From an uncultured Pseudomonadota bacterium (GTDB taxonomy: Bacteria; Pseudomonadota; Zetaproteobacteria; Mariprofundales; Mariprofundaceae): a stretch of 64,000 nucleotides of DNA. The notes below the pieces were generated by a model. That model had not been told where the DNA came from and ran no database searches. It was given only the letters and a program-made list of their open reading frames with translations. Positions within the stretch are counted from its first letter, which is position 1, and every line of letters starts with the position of its first letter. Shown here in pieces: positions 42,547 to 51,128 of this stretch. Location of the stretch: NCBI GenBank assembly GCA_913055645.1, contig CAJXLC010000004.1, forward strand, positions 1 through 64,000, given 5' to 3'. The position numbers and the translations under genes are program-made.

Positions 42547-43784
42547 TTACAGCGTAATCTCAAAGCGCAACAAACCCGCTTTTACAACAGGTGCTGCCGA
42601 ATCACCACCAGGATTCTGAACCCACTGAAAGGATGGTTGTACCGCAAACCAAAGTGTCGCAACCAAACGGTAGGTCAATTCAACTGCCGTTTCTGAAACC
42701 TTACCTGCATTCGGGGCGGCATGGAAATCAGCACGCGCTACCGCAATACCCAAATCATCTTCCGCACGTGTCGGCACAATACCATGCATATGCAAACCAC
42801 CACCAATATAGGTATAGATTTCATTGCGTGATTTGGGTGTATAACCATATTGCAAGAAAGCACCAATCACACCATCACCATCCAACTTCACCAACTCCTG
42901 GTCAATCACACCATATAAACCATAATCATTCGAAAAGGTTTGTCCGCCGAAGGTTTTATTGGCGGTATGCTGCCAGTAGCCTAATTTATAGGTTCCTGAA
43001 TCACTGCTCAAACCCGTTTCTGCAACCCATAACTTTCCTTCTACCGATTTAAACGTACGTGTTGCTGAATCACCATCATACATAGCTGCTTGCACATAAA
43101 AGTTCTCACTTGGATTGATTTTCACACGCACACCCAATGCCGCTTTTGGAAAAATATATGCTGGCACATTACCCGTCAAATCAGGACCAATACCAAACGA
43201 ACTATTCAAGAATAAAGAGCCATAATCAGTTACATAAAATTCCGAATTCATATCATGCAAGCCAGCCAAAATAGAGAACATCCCACCAGCAAATTCTTGC
43301 TGATACCATGCTTCATGTACAATCCATTGATTAGGGGCTTCAATATTTGAATAGCCCTGTAAATCACCCGTATAATCTGTTGGGTTACCGCCACTATTGC
43401 CTAAGCCATACACAAAAAATGTACCGCCAGACCACATACCAGCTTTTTCAGTATCAACAGTAAGTGTTAAATCTGTGTCCGATTGATACACAGTCTTTTT
43501 CAAACCATTGGCAGTGACAGGGTTGGCAGTAAAGTTCTTTGCAAACTCACCCGTATAAACAGCTTCTATCGTAAAACCTTGATCATCCATTACCTCACGT
43601 TGCCCCCCCCCCAATCACCTGTAATTCCTGACCAAGTCATCAAGCCACCTTTATAATGATGAACAGTAGCTTCACGCTCTGAACTACTGGGGCTTCCCAA
43701 AAAAGAGCCATCTGCCTGCACAGGTGTAACACCGATGCATACCAAAACAACTAATATCACACCTACATTTTCATTCATCGACAA
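42547..43784 (-). pseudogene. OprB-like porin interrupted at a poly-G tract
   Basis: The N-terminal frame (43784 down to 43590) encodes a signal peptide and TWSGITGDWGGG, then shifts. The remainder (43614 down to 42547) continues in another frame as QREVMDDQGFTIEAVYTGEF and a beta-barrel ending LRFEITL with aromatic strands throughout. Together they make a carbohydrate-selective-porin (OprB) protein of about 410 residues, where the family has GDWGG-x-R. The break falls exactly in a run of ten G on the coding strand; eight or eleven would restore the frame, eight giving the family pattern GDWGGQR. This is a phase-variation switch in the off state, a real mutation, or a sequencing error. Confidence 0.82.
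43603..43612 (-). repeat. Homopolymer of ten G (coding strand) in porin gene
   Basis: An unbroken run of ten C on the plus strand within codons for the conserved GDWGG motif. It is the longest G/C homopolymer I noticed in the window and is the point where the two porin frames separate. Confidence 0.9.
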
Positions 43785-43875
43785 ACCCCACCCTGAATAC
43801 TATGGGTTACTTAGCATTACACATAAAAAGTAATCATTATGTCACCAAAATTGTATCGTTAAGCGTTGATATTAG

Positions 43876-43888
43876 ACAATATAATTGT
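43876..43888. promoter_or_regulatory. Possible operator upstream of porin
   Basis: ACAATATAATTGT is a near-perfect AT-rich palindrome located about 90 bases before the porin start. Fur/Zur-type regulators bind such dyads, but the sequence does not match a known box closely. Weak evidence. Confidence 0.25.
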
Positions 43889-43940
43889 TAGACTTATGTA
43901 TAAAATCTCTCTCCTACCTACTTCATAAAACAGTCATTTT

Positions 43941-44699
43941 TTAATTCCACTGACACATATACAAGCGTGAAAAGATTAACGATATGATAGCAATGCAACA
44001 CACGATAATTGCCCCAGTAGGCAGGTCAAAAATAGCCGATGTAAACAGCCCTACGGCATAACCAATCGTGCCAAGCCCGTATCCAGCCAATAATCTAAAA
44101 CGCCGCATGCGTAATATAGTCAGCGCAGGAATAATCAGACTGGCAAAGACCAAATACACACCGATAAGTTGTACGGATGCTGTTACTGTAATGGCAAACA
44201 ATAGGTAAAACACCGTGCCTTTGATATGTTCCCTAAACATAAACCAGACACCAAGCACCGCAGCGTAAATCAATGCCGTAGGAATCAAATCATGTAGATT
44301 GACCCAGAGAATCTGACCGACCAGCAAATCCTTCAGATATTCCCCGCCATGTGGATTCTTACTCAATAGAATAATACTGATACTGGCAGCCAACACGAAC
44401 AGAATACCAATCAACGGCTCCAGTGACCCTGCATGCTTCTTCTCCAGCCATGAGAGCAATAATGCGCCTGACATCGCCGTCGCAGTAGCGACAACCTGCA
44501 CACTGGTTCCATGCATAGGTAGTCCCAACATATCGGCAGCTATAATGCCAACACCAGCCACCTGTGCGATGGCGAGATCAATAAAGACAATGCCACGCTC
44601 CAACACTTTGATTCCCATTGGAACATGCGTAGTCAAGACCAATATGCCTGCCAGCAAAGCAGGTCCGAGAATGCTCAGGTCTAGCCCTTCTGTATACAC
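43941..44699 (-). CDS. Metal ABC transporter permease (ZnuB/MntB family)
   Basis: 252 residues with about eight hydrophobic helices of the ABC-3 family. Conserved family segments seen: LERGIVFIDLAIAQVAGVG and LLFAITVTASVQLIGVYLVFASLIIPA. It would import zinc or manganese together with the binding protein encoded just upstream (stop and GTG start are two bases apart). No ATPase gene of this system is found in the window, which is unusual. Confidence 0.85.
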   Translation of the reverse strand: MYTEGLDLSILGPALLAGILVLTTHVPMGIKVLERGIVFIDLAIAQVAGVGIIAADMLGLPMHGTSVQVVATATAMSGALLLSWLEKKHAGSLEPLIGILFVLAASISIILLSKNPHGGEYLKDLLVGQILWVNLHDLIPTALIYAAVLGVWFMFREHIKGTVFYLLFAITVTASVQLIGVYLVFASLIIPALTILRMRRFRLLAGYGLGTIGYAVGLFTSAIFDLPTGAIIVCCIAIISLIFSRLYMCQWN

Positions 44700-44701
44700 G
44701 A

Positions 44702-45628
44702 TTATTTTGCCTGTGCCGCGATTAGTAAACGATGGATCGTATCATCATATAGCCCGAAAAGATCAGAAGCTGCATCGGTACCACCAACAGTAAATGGCAA
44801 TTTCACCGCCTTAATATCTGCTCTGCCAGCCAACCATTCGGCAGCACGCGAATTCTGATAGGCGGCATAGATAATCATCGCCACTGGTTGCTGTTTTAAT
44901 TTGGACAACAAGCTGGAAAGATGCGACGTTGTTGGAGGTACGCCGGGCACAGGTTCCAGTGCATCAGATTCGACCATACCCAGCCAGCGCAACAAATATG
45001 CCCAGCCTTTGTGATAGACAAGCACGCGCTCTCCACGCAGCGGCATCGCCTGCTGTTGCCAGCGTTGCAGCGCCGCATTCCAACGCCCGGTAAAATCCTG
45101 ATAACGTGCTTGATAAGCATCGGCGTGAGCTGGGTCAATCTGCTGCAATCGCTGCAGTAATACAGCAGCTACAATCGCAATATTACGTGGATCAGTCTGA
45201 ATATGCGGGTTCCCACTGGGATGAATATCGCCCATCACACGATCGACTCGATTAGGAATATTCAGTTTCTGCACATAATTTGCCGCAGCCAAATAGCCAA
45301 CCTTACCGGGTTGAATCTTCGGGTTGGCGCTTTGCCGTAACAATACAGGCAACCAACCAATTTCCAATTGGGCGCCTGTAGCAATCACCAAATTTGCTCG
45401 CCGCATACGTGCAATCAGGCTTGGACGCGCCTGAATATGATGCGGATCCTGAAGTGCATGGGTTGCCGTATAGATAGACACATTATCCCCACCAATTTCA
45501 GTCGCTAAAGCGGCCCATTCTGGTTCACAAGCAAAGACACGGATGCTTGCCCATGCTGGCGAAGAAAATCCAGCCATGATTGCGCCAGTCAATAAAGCAT
45601 ATATTGTCATACGTAAATGATGTTTCAT
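44702..45628 (-). CDS. Periplasmic zinc/manganese-binding protein (ZnuA-like)
   Basis: 308 residues: signal peptide (cut near PAWAS), then a cluster A-I metal-binding fold. Expected ligands are present: His in DPHHIQARPS, His in NPHIQTDP, His in VLVYHKGWAYLL, and Asp in TVGGTDAASDLFGLYDD. The long His-rich loop typical of enteric ZnuA is absent. Local base composition is notably GC-rich (38 of 60 bases in 45001-45060). It works with the permease downstream. Confidence 0.87.
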   Translation of the reverse strand: MKHHLRMTIYALLTGAIMAGFSSPAWASIRVFACEPEWAALATEIGGDNVSIYTATHALQDPHHIQARPSLIARMRRANLVIATGAQLEIGWLPVLLRQSANPKIQPGKVGYLAAANYVQKLNIPNRVDRVMGDIHPSGNPHIQTDPRNIAIVAAVLLQRLQQIDPAHADAYQARYQDFTGRWNAALQRWQQQAMPLRGERVLVYHKGWAYLLRWLGMVESDALEPVPGVPPTTSHLSSLLSKLKQQPVAMIIYAAYQNSRAAEWLAGRADIKAVKLPFTVGGTDAASDLFGLYDDTIHRLLIAAQAK

Positions 45629-45663
45629 TATAATCTCCTATTCTTTTTTCTTCTTAATATGGG

Positions 45664-47091
45664 TTAGAATTGATGCGCACCATGCGCACCAAGCAGCATG
45701 ATATATTGCAGCCCTAACTGATAATCTACTTTCGGCTGAGTCGCATCACGCGACAATTGCAGACGAATACGTGAAAATTCACTATTGCTAAATCCAACCA
45801 CAACACTATCCCGACGTGGACGGTGTCCGCCTGTATCCAACAGACCACCAGTAATGACGGCAGCACCACTGTTATTGGCAAATAATTCCGAATGTCTTAC
45901 ACCCACGCGCCAACGGCGCATGAATTGATAGACACCTTCGCCATACCAGCCGAATTGCCGTCCCTGATAAGCTAATAGCGGCGTAGTGACACCAAATAAA
46001 CCATTCTCATAACGATAAAAGAATTCGCTTTGGAAACGAAAATTCTGGTACAGACGATTACCATTGGGAGCCCATTTCCAAACCATATTCGCCAATAACA
46101 AACGACTATTGCCAGAGAATCTACCAGCCACATTGCCTGCCGCATCAAAGGCATCACGGGCAATCGCACGCGTCTGCAAATAGGAGAGACCTGCCTTCCA
46201 ACTTTGGCTGTAACCGATATCGCCGCCGACATTCATGAATGCATCCCATGTGCCCTGTCCACGAAATGCACCGCCACCACCAGGAAATGCATTGCCACTA
46301 TAAAGCTCACCACCCAATTCTAAGAAGGTGTCGGTAGGTGCCAACCAGCGCAGTTGCACACCATCATCGCCGAATTGCGTATTTAAAAAAGCTCGATTGG
46401 GCAAGGGGCGATCTAAGAAATCATCATGATGGGCGTGGAACTGATTCAGGTAGCCGATGCCGGAGAAAAAACGACCCGCTTTTACTGTCATGCCCAATGG
46501 GGCATTTAAGGTCTGTACAAAGGCTTCTTCAACATTGGCACCGCCTTCGGGAGCCAATGATACAGTCAGACTGCCATAGAACATATTATCAATATTCGAA
46601 GCCAGATCAAGTTCAGATTCGTTTAGACTAAAACCGCGCTTTCCTAATCCGGCAGCATCTCCTACAGCAAAGCCCGGAATAGCAAAACCCGATGTTGGCT
46701 GGGTAAACATGTAATAGCCGCCATTCAACACCGCGCTGATCTCAGGATTAAATGCATTCGCTGATGCGCTTCCAGAACTTGTTGCAGGTTGGGGCATTGC
46801 GACGGGAGATGCTAATGGTTGCGACTGACTATATTGCGGCGACGTTATAGATGGAGACACGACTGGGGATGCCGCTGGAATTGTCTGTTCCGATGCTTGT
46901 GCCTGTCGCTGTTCCAGTCGATCCAGCCGAGACTGCATTTTCTTGAGTAATGTTTCAGTCTGCTGCAACTGTTGTTTCAAATTGTTAATTTCTTGCTGAT
47001 TATTTATTTCCGCTGCCAGAGGCTGTAGCGGATACATGGTATATGTCGCCATCACAAGCGCACATATCGCCCATTTTTTTATGCTATTCAC
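45664..47091 (-). CDS. Outer-membrane beta-barrel protein with coiled-coil N-terminus
   Basis: 475 residues: signal peptide (cut after PLAA), a coiled-coil segment (INNLKQQLQQTETLLKKMQS), a Pro/Ser/Gln linker (about 68-112) and a beta-barrel finishing with Phe (GAHGAHQF), the normal signal for BAM insertion. No TonB box or plug domain is evident. Located before a ZnuA-like gene, it may be an outer-membrane zinc-responsive porin; such proteins do occur beside metal ABC genes, but the function here is inferred. Confidence 0.75.
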   Translation of the reverse strand: MNSIKKWAICALVMATYTMYPLQPLAAEINNQQEINNLKQQLQQTETLLKKMQSRLDRLEQRQAQASEQTIPAASPVVSPSITSPQYSQSQPLASPVAMPQPATSSGSASANAFNPEISAVLNGGYYMFTQPTSGFAIPGFAVGDAAGLGKRGFSLNESELDLASNIDNMFYGSLTVSLAPEGGANVEEAFVQTLNAPLGMTVKAGRFFSGIGYLNQFHAHHDDFLDRPLPNRAFLNTQFGDDGVQLRWLAPTDTFLELGGELYSGNAFPGGGGAFRGQGTWDAFMNVGGDIGYSQSWKAGLSYLQTRAIARDAFDAAGNVAGRFSGNSRLLLANMVWKWAPNGNRLYQNFRFQSEFFYRYENGLFGVTTPLLAYQGRQFGWYGEGVYQFMRRWRVGVRHSELFANNSGAAVITGGLLDTGGHRPRRDSVVVGFSNSEFSRIRLQLSRDATQPKVDYQLGLQYIMLLGAHGAHQF

Positions 47092-47238
47092 AGTATTATC
47101 CTATGCCATATCAGGAAGCCTCTGAATATACAGAGCCTCCTCAATTGATGGGCTTTATACCAACCTATTGAATTGGCAACACCTAAAAATATCCCTGTTA
47201 TATTAGGGTGTTATTATGTATCTACGAAGGGAAGGTGA

Positions 47239-47538
47239 TTAGGAATGTAAAGGTGAGCCGCGAATATGCGTGACTAACGCAAGGTGCAATATCTGACGCG
47301 CCTGCAATGCTGAAACAGGTATTGCACTTTGCTGGGTATAGTTTGGCATCGGGCTGCTATCAACAGTGAAGCCGTGTGCCGTAACCTTTTCCAGACTGCA
47401 CAACATACAAGAAGTATTCAGCAGGTGTACACCATGTTGATGGTGGTGAATGCTGGATGCCGATACAAGACAAATAAACAGCCCTACCCATGCCAGCAGT
47501 GCTGGCAACCTACGGCGATGCAGTCGTTGTATCATCAT
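47239..47538 (-). CDS. Small exported His/Cys protein (DUF2946-like)
   Basis: 99 residues: basic N-terminus and hydrophobic segment (LPALLAWVGLFICLVSAS), then SIHHHQHGVH and a CMLC pair. This short arrangement resembles DUF2946-type proteins found in metal-transport operons. Possibly a periplasmic metal-binding accessory factor. It leads the metal-uptake gene set on the same strand, 147 bases before the outer-membrane protein gene. Confidence 0.55.
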   Translation of the reverse strand: MMIQRLHRRRLPALLAWVGLFICLVSASSIHHHQHGVHLLNTSCMLCSLEKVTAHGFTVDSSPMPNYTQQSAIPVSALQARQILHLALVTHIRGSPLHS

Positions 47539-47634
47539 GCCCGAACGGTAGAATAAAAAAAACTTACGTCAACATTTAGCAGGCAGAACAGTCATCACGA
47601 CGATTAATGGATCATATGAGAATTCGTAATAACG

Positions 47635-47662
47635 AAAAAAAGCCGAGTATCAAATACTCGGC
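47635..47662 (-). terminator. Intrinsic terminator of secreted-protein gene
   Basis: GCCGAGTAT-CAA-ATACTCGGC is a perfect nine-pair stem; on the minus strand it is followed by seven T. It lies 35 bases after the stop of the 47698-48225 gene. Confidence 0.88.
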
Positions 47663-47697
47663 TCTCCTAAATTTTAAACCAACTTGATATAATGAAA

Positions 47698-48225
47698 CTA
47701 ATCTTTTGTTACATTCGCATAAAAAGCTGTGCCTGTTTTCTTATCTTCATAAATCATCATCCATACATCAACACCCTGTGAAGTATCGGGTAAGTAATCC
47801 GATGGAATAATCGCTTTAATCTTTTCACGAACACCATGATCATTCAACAAAATAGTACACAACCCCCCTATCGCATAAGCTGTGTTATCAGCAGTGCTGT
47901 CATCTTTAAAACTAAAACTACAGTTTACACCATTATCTTTAAAGCCATCACTATGATCTTCACTTAAAACATCAACATTTAAGGTAATGACATCATTATT
48001 CTTAATCCCTGATGTTTGATTTAAGAAAATAATTTGCGAGCCTTTTTCCATTTCGGCAATAAAATCACTAAACTTACCCATTACACTCACTTTAAACTCA
48101 TAATCAGCGACTGTCTTATGAAACACAGCAACATTCACATGTGTAGTACCAGCAGCTTGCGCAGGCATAACAATCGCTATCGCAAAAGTCGCCAACACGC
48201 ATAATTTTCCAATCATTTTAATCAT
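47698..48225 (-). CDS. Secreted protein of unknown function
   Basis: 175 residues: signal peptide MIKMIGKLCVLATFAIAIVM cut near AQAAG. The mature protein is beta-rich, with two Cys that may form a disulfide (VNCSFSF and GGLCTILL). No family recognised. The start has GGGAGGAG in good position, so an earlier in-frame start is rejected. It is a single gene with its own terminator. Confidence 0.65.
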   Translation of the reverse strand: MIKMIGKLCVLATFAIAIVMPAQAAGTTHVNVAVFHKTVADYEFKVSVMGKFSDFIAEMEKGSQIIFLNQTSGIKNNDVITLNVDVLSEDHSDGFKDNGVNCSFSFKDDSTADNTAYAIGGLCTILLNDHGVREKIKAIIPSDYLPDTSQGVDVWMMIYEDKKTGTAFYANVTKD

Positions 48226-48302
48226 CAGTACTCCTCCCATTTCATGAACAAAACTAATCCTATCTTACAAAAAATAAAAAGTCTCGAAAAAAGTAAAAGG
48301 CT

Positions 48303-49832
48303 TCATAAAGATTCTATATCTATGTTTTTTATATTTGCATTCAGAAGCCCTAATAAACCACCATCACTACTAGGCTTAAAATCTTGCAAGCGCTGGGATG
48401 ATACCGCCAGAACAGGCTCATACCACAGTGGTATATATACTTGATCTTGCTGCATTTTTTCCTGAACTTTTGCATATAAATGTTGACGCTGTTTTATACT
48501 TTCACTCTCAGAAGCTTTCTCCAGCCATGTATCAACATCAGCATTGCTATAACGACCACGGTTAGCACCTTTGGGCGGCCACATCTCAGAATATAAAATC
48601 CAGCGATAAATATCAGGATCAACAATCCCTACCCATGACAATGAGAACACCTGAAAATCACCACGTTTGATACGCGCATAAAAACCACCCCATTCAAGCG
48701 ATTCAATGGATACTTTTATACCGATTTTTTGCCACATATCGGCAATCGCCGTAGCTAGCCGTAATCGAGCAGGATCGGTACTGGTGCGATAATTCAGTGT
48801 AAAACGAATACCATCTTTGGCTCGTGGAAAACCTGCTTTATCTAACATTTTTTCAGCTTCTTGAGGATTAAATAATGTTTCAGGTAAAGATGTCGTTGCC
48901 CAGTGGTTGGGCGTTAATACCGTTTCTGCTAATTCGGGCAAATCGGAAAACAAGGCTTTTTTTAAACGCTTGCGATCTACTGCCAATGCCAATGCCTGAC
49001 GAACATGCACATCTTTAAGTATGGTGTCTTGAATATTTAGACCAATATATGAAAACGTAGTCGATGCACGTGTTTGAAGCGTTAAATGTTTTTGTTTTTT
49101 TAAATAAGGCAATAAATCAGTTGGCAAATCATTCTGTGTAAAATCAATTTCACCACGCACCAACTTCAAACAGCGGGTCACTGCATCTTTAACGCGAATA
49201 AAATGTAACACTTCTATGTTGGATGTAGATGAAACGTGTACACGTTTTAAATATAAATCATTACCATGCCATGATTGCAGTTCAAAGACTCCAGCTCCCA
49301 TCATGTTACGCGCTTGATGTGGCTTGTTTGCCATAGTTTCTGGCACAATCCCCAAGGACAATCGCGTGAGCAGTGAACTATCCGTTTTATTCAAATGCAA
49401 GCGCAAGCGATAAGGTGAGAGAACTTCGACTGACTCAATTGCGGCAAACCCTGCACGCAATGGGCTGCCCAGATCTTTATTAAGAACGCCACGCAAAGTT
49501 GCGGCAACATCTTTTGCCTGCAAATGCGTGCCATCATGAAAATACACATCTTTTTTTAACTCAAATGTCCATGTTAAAGCATCAGAATGTTGCCATGAAG
49601 CCGCAACATCAGCTTGCGGCATAAAATCATCATTCAAACGAATTAAACCACGATGCAACAAAGCTTGAATTTTATGTGATGCTGCATCCGTGGCAAAACG
49701 TGGATCGAGCGACATGGGCAGTTGCGCTACACCAACCCGTAACTCGCCTTGCTCAACAGCTTGTTGCTGGCAAGCTGTTAAAACTAGCGATAAACAGAGT
49801 AACCCCCATCGTAAATATTTTAACACGTCCAT
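48303..49832 (-). CDS. Peptide-binding lipoprotein (SBP family 5), second copy
   Basis: 509 residues with lipobox VLTAC. Family-5 features: LRVGVAQLPMSLDPRFATDAASHKI, TFELKKDVYFHDGTHLQAKDV, SYIGLNIQDTILKDVHVRQALALAVDRK. It is a distant paralogue of the protein at 40867-42537. It overlaps the RlmD-like gene upstream by 13 bases. No permease or ATPase is adjacent. Confidence 0.85.
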   Translation of the reverse strand: MDVLKYLRWGLLCLSLVLTACQQQAVEQGELRVGVAQLPMSLDPRFATDAASHKIQALLHRGLIRLNDDFMPQADVAASWQHSDALTWTFELKKDVYFHDGTHLQAKDVAATLRGVLNKDLGSPLRAGFAAIESVEVLSPYRLRLHLNKTDSSLLTRLSLGIVPETMANKPHQARNMMGAGVFELQSWHGNDLYLKRVHVSSTSNIEVLHFIRVKDAVTRCLKLVRGEIDFTQNDLPTDLLPYLKKQKHLTLQTRASTTFSYIGLNIQDTILKDVHVRQALALAVDRKRLKKALFSDLPELAETVLTPNHWATTSLPETLFNPQEAEKMLDKAGFPRAKDGIRFTLNYRTSTDPARLRLATAIADMWQKIGIKVSIESLEWGGFYARIKRGDFQVFSLSWVGIVDPDIYRWILYSEMWPPKGANRGRYSNADVDTWLEKASESESIKQRQHLYAKVQEKMQQDQVYIPLWYEPVLAVSSQRLQDFKPSSDGGLLGLLNANIKNIDIESL

Positions 49833-51118
49833 AGACTCATACTTTCAACATGCCCCGAATAAGGGAATAAATCCAAGGCTCGCAATGCATGTAAAACATA
49901 ACCTTGTTGCTTCATCTCTTGTGCATCACGACCGCCAGATATTACATCACAATGCACTAGGATTACTTTTTTAGGTAGCAACCGATTCATCAAACTACAA
50001 ATATTCTTCGCACCTTTACGGGGCGGGTCAACAATCAACACATCTGCACCCACAAATGGTGACACATCAAAACGACCAAATAAATCTGCCTGCTGATATG
50101 TGGCTGATAGCTTTAAACGCTTGGCATTAGCATTGGCAGCACGCACACTAGCCATATTCACCTCTGCCCCCAATACTTGCATCCCTAAAGCCGCCAAAGG
50201 CAACGACAAATTCCCTGCTCCAGAAAATAAATCCACCACATGTTTCGCACCCTCACTCCATGAGGAAATTTGATCAATCATCATGCGGTTTCCTCGCTGT
50301 TGACCCTGCACAAAATCATCAGGGCCAATATGAACAGCAATATCTGCCAGACCTGCTGGAAGCTTGTCATACAGTTGATACACTGGTTTATTCAAAGCTC
50401 TTAATCCCTGCTTATCACGGCACCAGCATTGCAATACCATGCCTTGCCAAGCTATATCTGGCATCAGTTCCATATGACATGTGCCTTCATATTCCAAAAC
50501 CACATGTATGCCAGTAGATAATTGCACAGCATATACCGATTCAGGCATTTCGTGCGTTTCAAATGCACTACCTATAAAAGCAAGCTGCAATGCCTTTCTT
50601 AAGGCATCCAACTCACTGGTGATCACCATGCAGAACTCCGCTTCAATAACATCATGGCTTTGATAACCACGAAAACCCAATATCACTTGACCCTGCTTAT
50701 TTCGCCCAATATGCCAGCGCACACGCCGTCGATGCTGGCTTTCATCGTGCATATCCATTTGTTGAATTGGCAACCACTGACTATCTTTTGTCATAGTCTT
50801 GGAAAAAGCATCATGAACCCATTGAGATTTTATTTCTGCATGCTCATTTACATGCAAGTACTGCAAAGCACAGCCACCACAACTTGCCGCTACTGAACAT
50901 TTCGCATGCACACGTTTATCAGAGGACTCTTCAACACTTGAAAAAGAAGCTCTTGCGATACTTCGCCGTTTATGAATATTCGACAAAGACAATACATCAC
51001 CTGGAATAGCCTGCCGAACAAGACATGTTTTATGGGAGATATGTTGCGAAGATATATCCACCAAAGCATCTCCACCTGGCAATAAACATCTTACTTTAGC
51101 TGTTAAAACATCTGACAT
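49820..51118 (-). CDS. 23S rRNA (uracil-5-)-methyltransferase, RlmD/RumA family
   Basis: 432 residues. N-terminal TRAM-like beta domain, then the iron-sulfur Cys cluster (KCSVAASCGGCALQYLH), and a C-terminal methyltransferase domain with VDLFSGAGNLSLPLA (SAM site), VDPPRKGAKN and the catalytic Cys in VILVHCDV. SAM-dependent C5 methylation of a specific uracil in 23S rRNA is expected; a TrmA-type tRNA target is less likely because of the FeS motif. Cytoplasmic. Confidence 0.87.
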   Translation of the reverse strand: MSDVLTAKVRCLLPGGDALVDISSQHISHKTCLVRQAIPGDVLSLSNIHKRRSIARASFSSVEESSDKRVHAKCSVAASCGGCALQYLHVNEHAEIKSQWVHDAFSKTMTKDSQWLPIQQMDMHDESQHRRRVRWHIGRNKQGQVILGFRGYQSHDVIEAEFCMVITSELDALRKALQLAFIGSAFETHEMPESVYAVQLSTGIHVVLEYEGTCHMELMPDIAWQGMVLQCWCRDKQGLRALNKPVYQLYDKLPAGLADIAVHIGPDDFVQGQQRGNRMMIDQISSWSEGAKHVVDLFSGAGNLSLPLAALGMQVLGAEVNMASVRAANANAKRLKLSATYQQADLFGRFDVSPFVGADVLIVDPPRKGAKNICSLMNRLLPKKVILVHCDVISGGRDAQEMKQQGYVLHALRALDLFPYSGHVESMSLWTC

Positions 51119-51128
51119 CGCTAAAAAA

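Noticed and set aside
47197-47218. Possible Zur box (GTTATATTAGGGTGTTATTATG)
   Set aside because: Only one half-site resembles the TGTTATA pattern and symmetry is poor.
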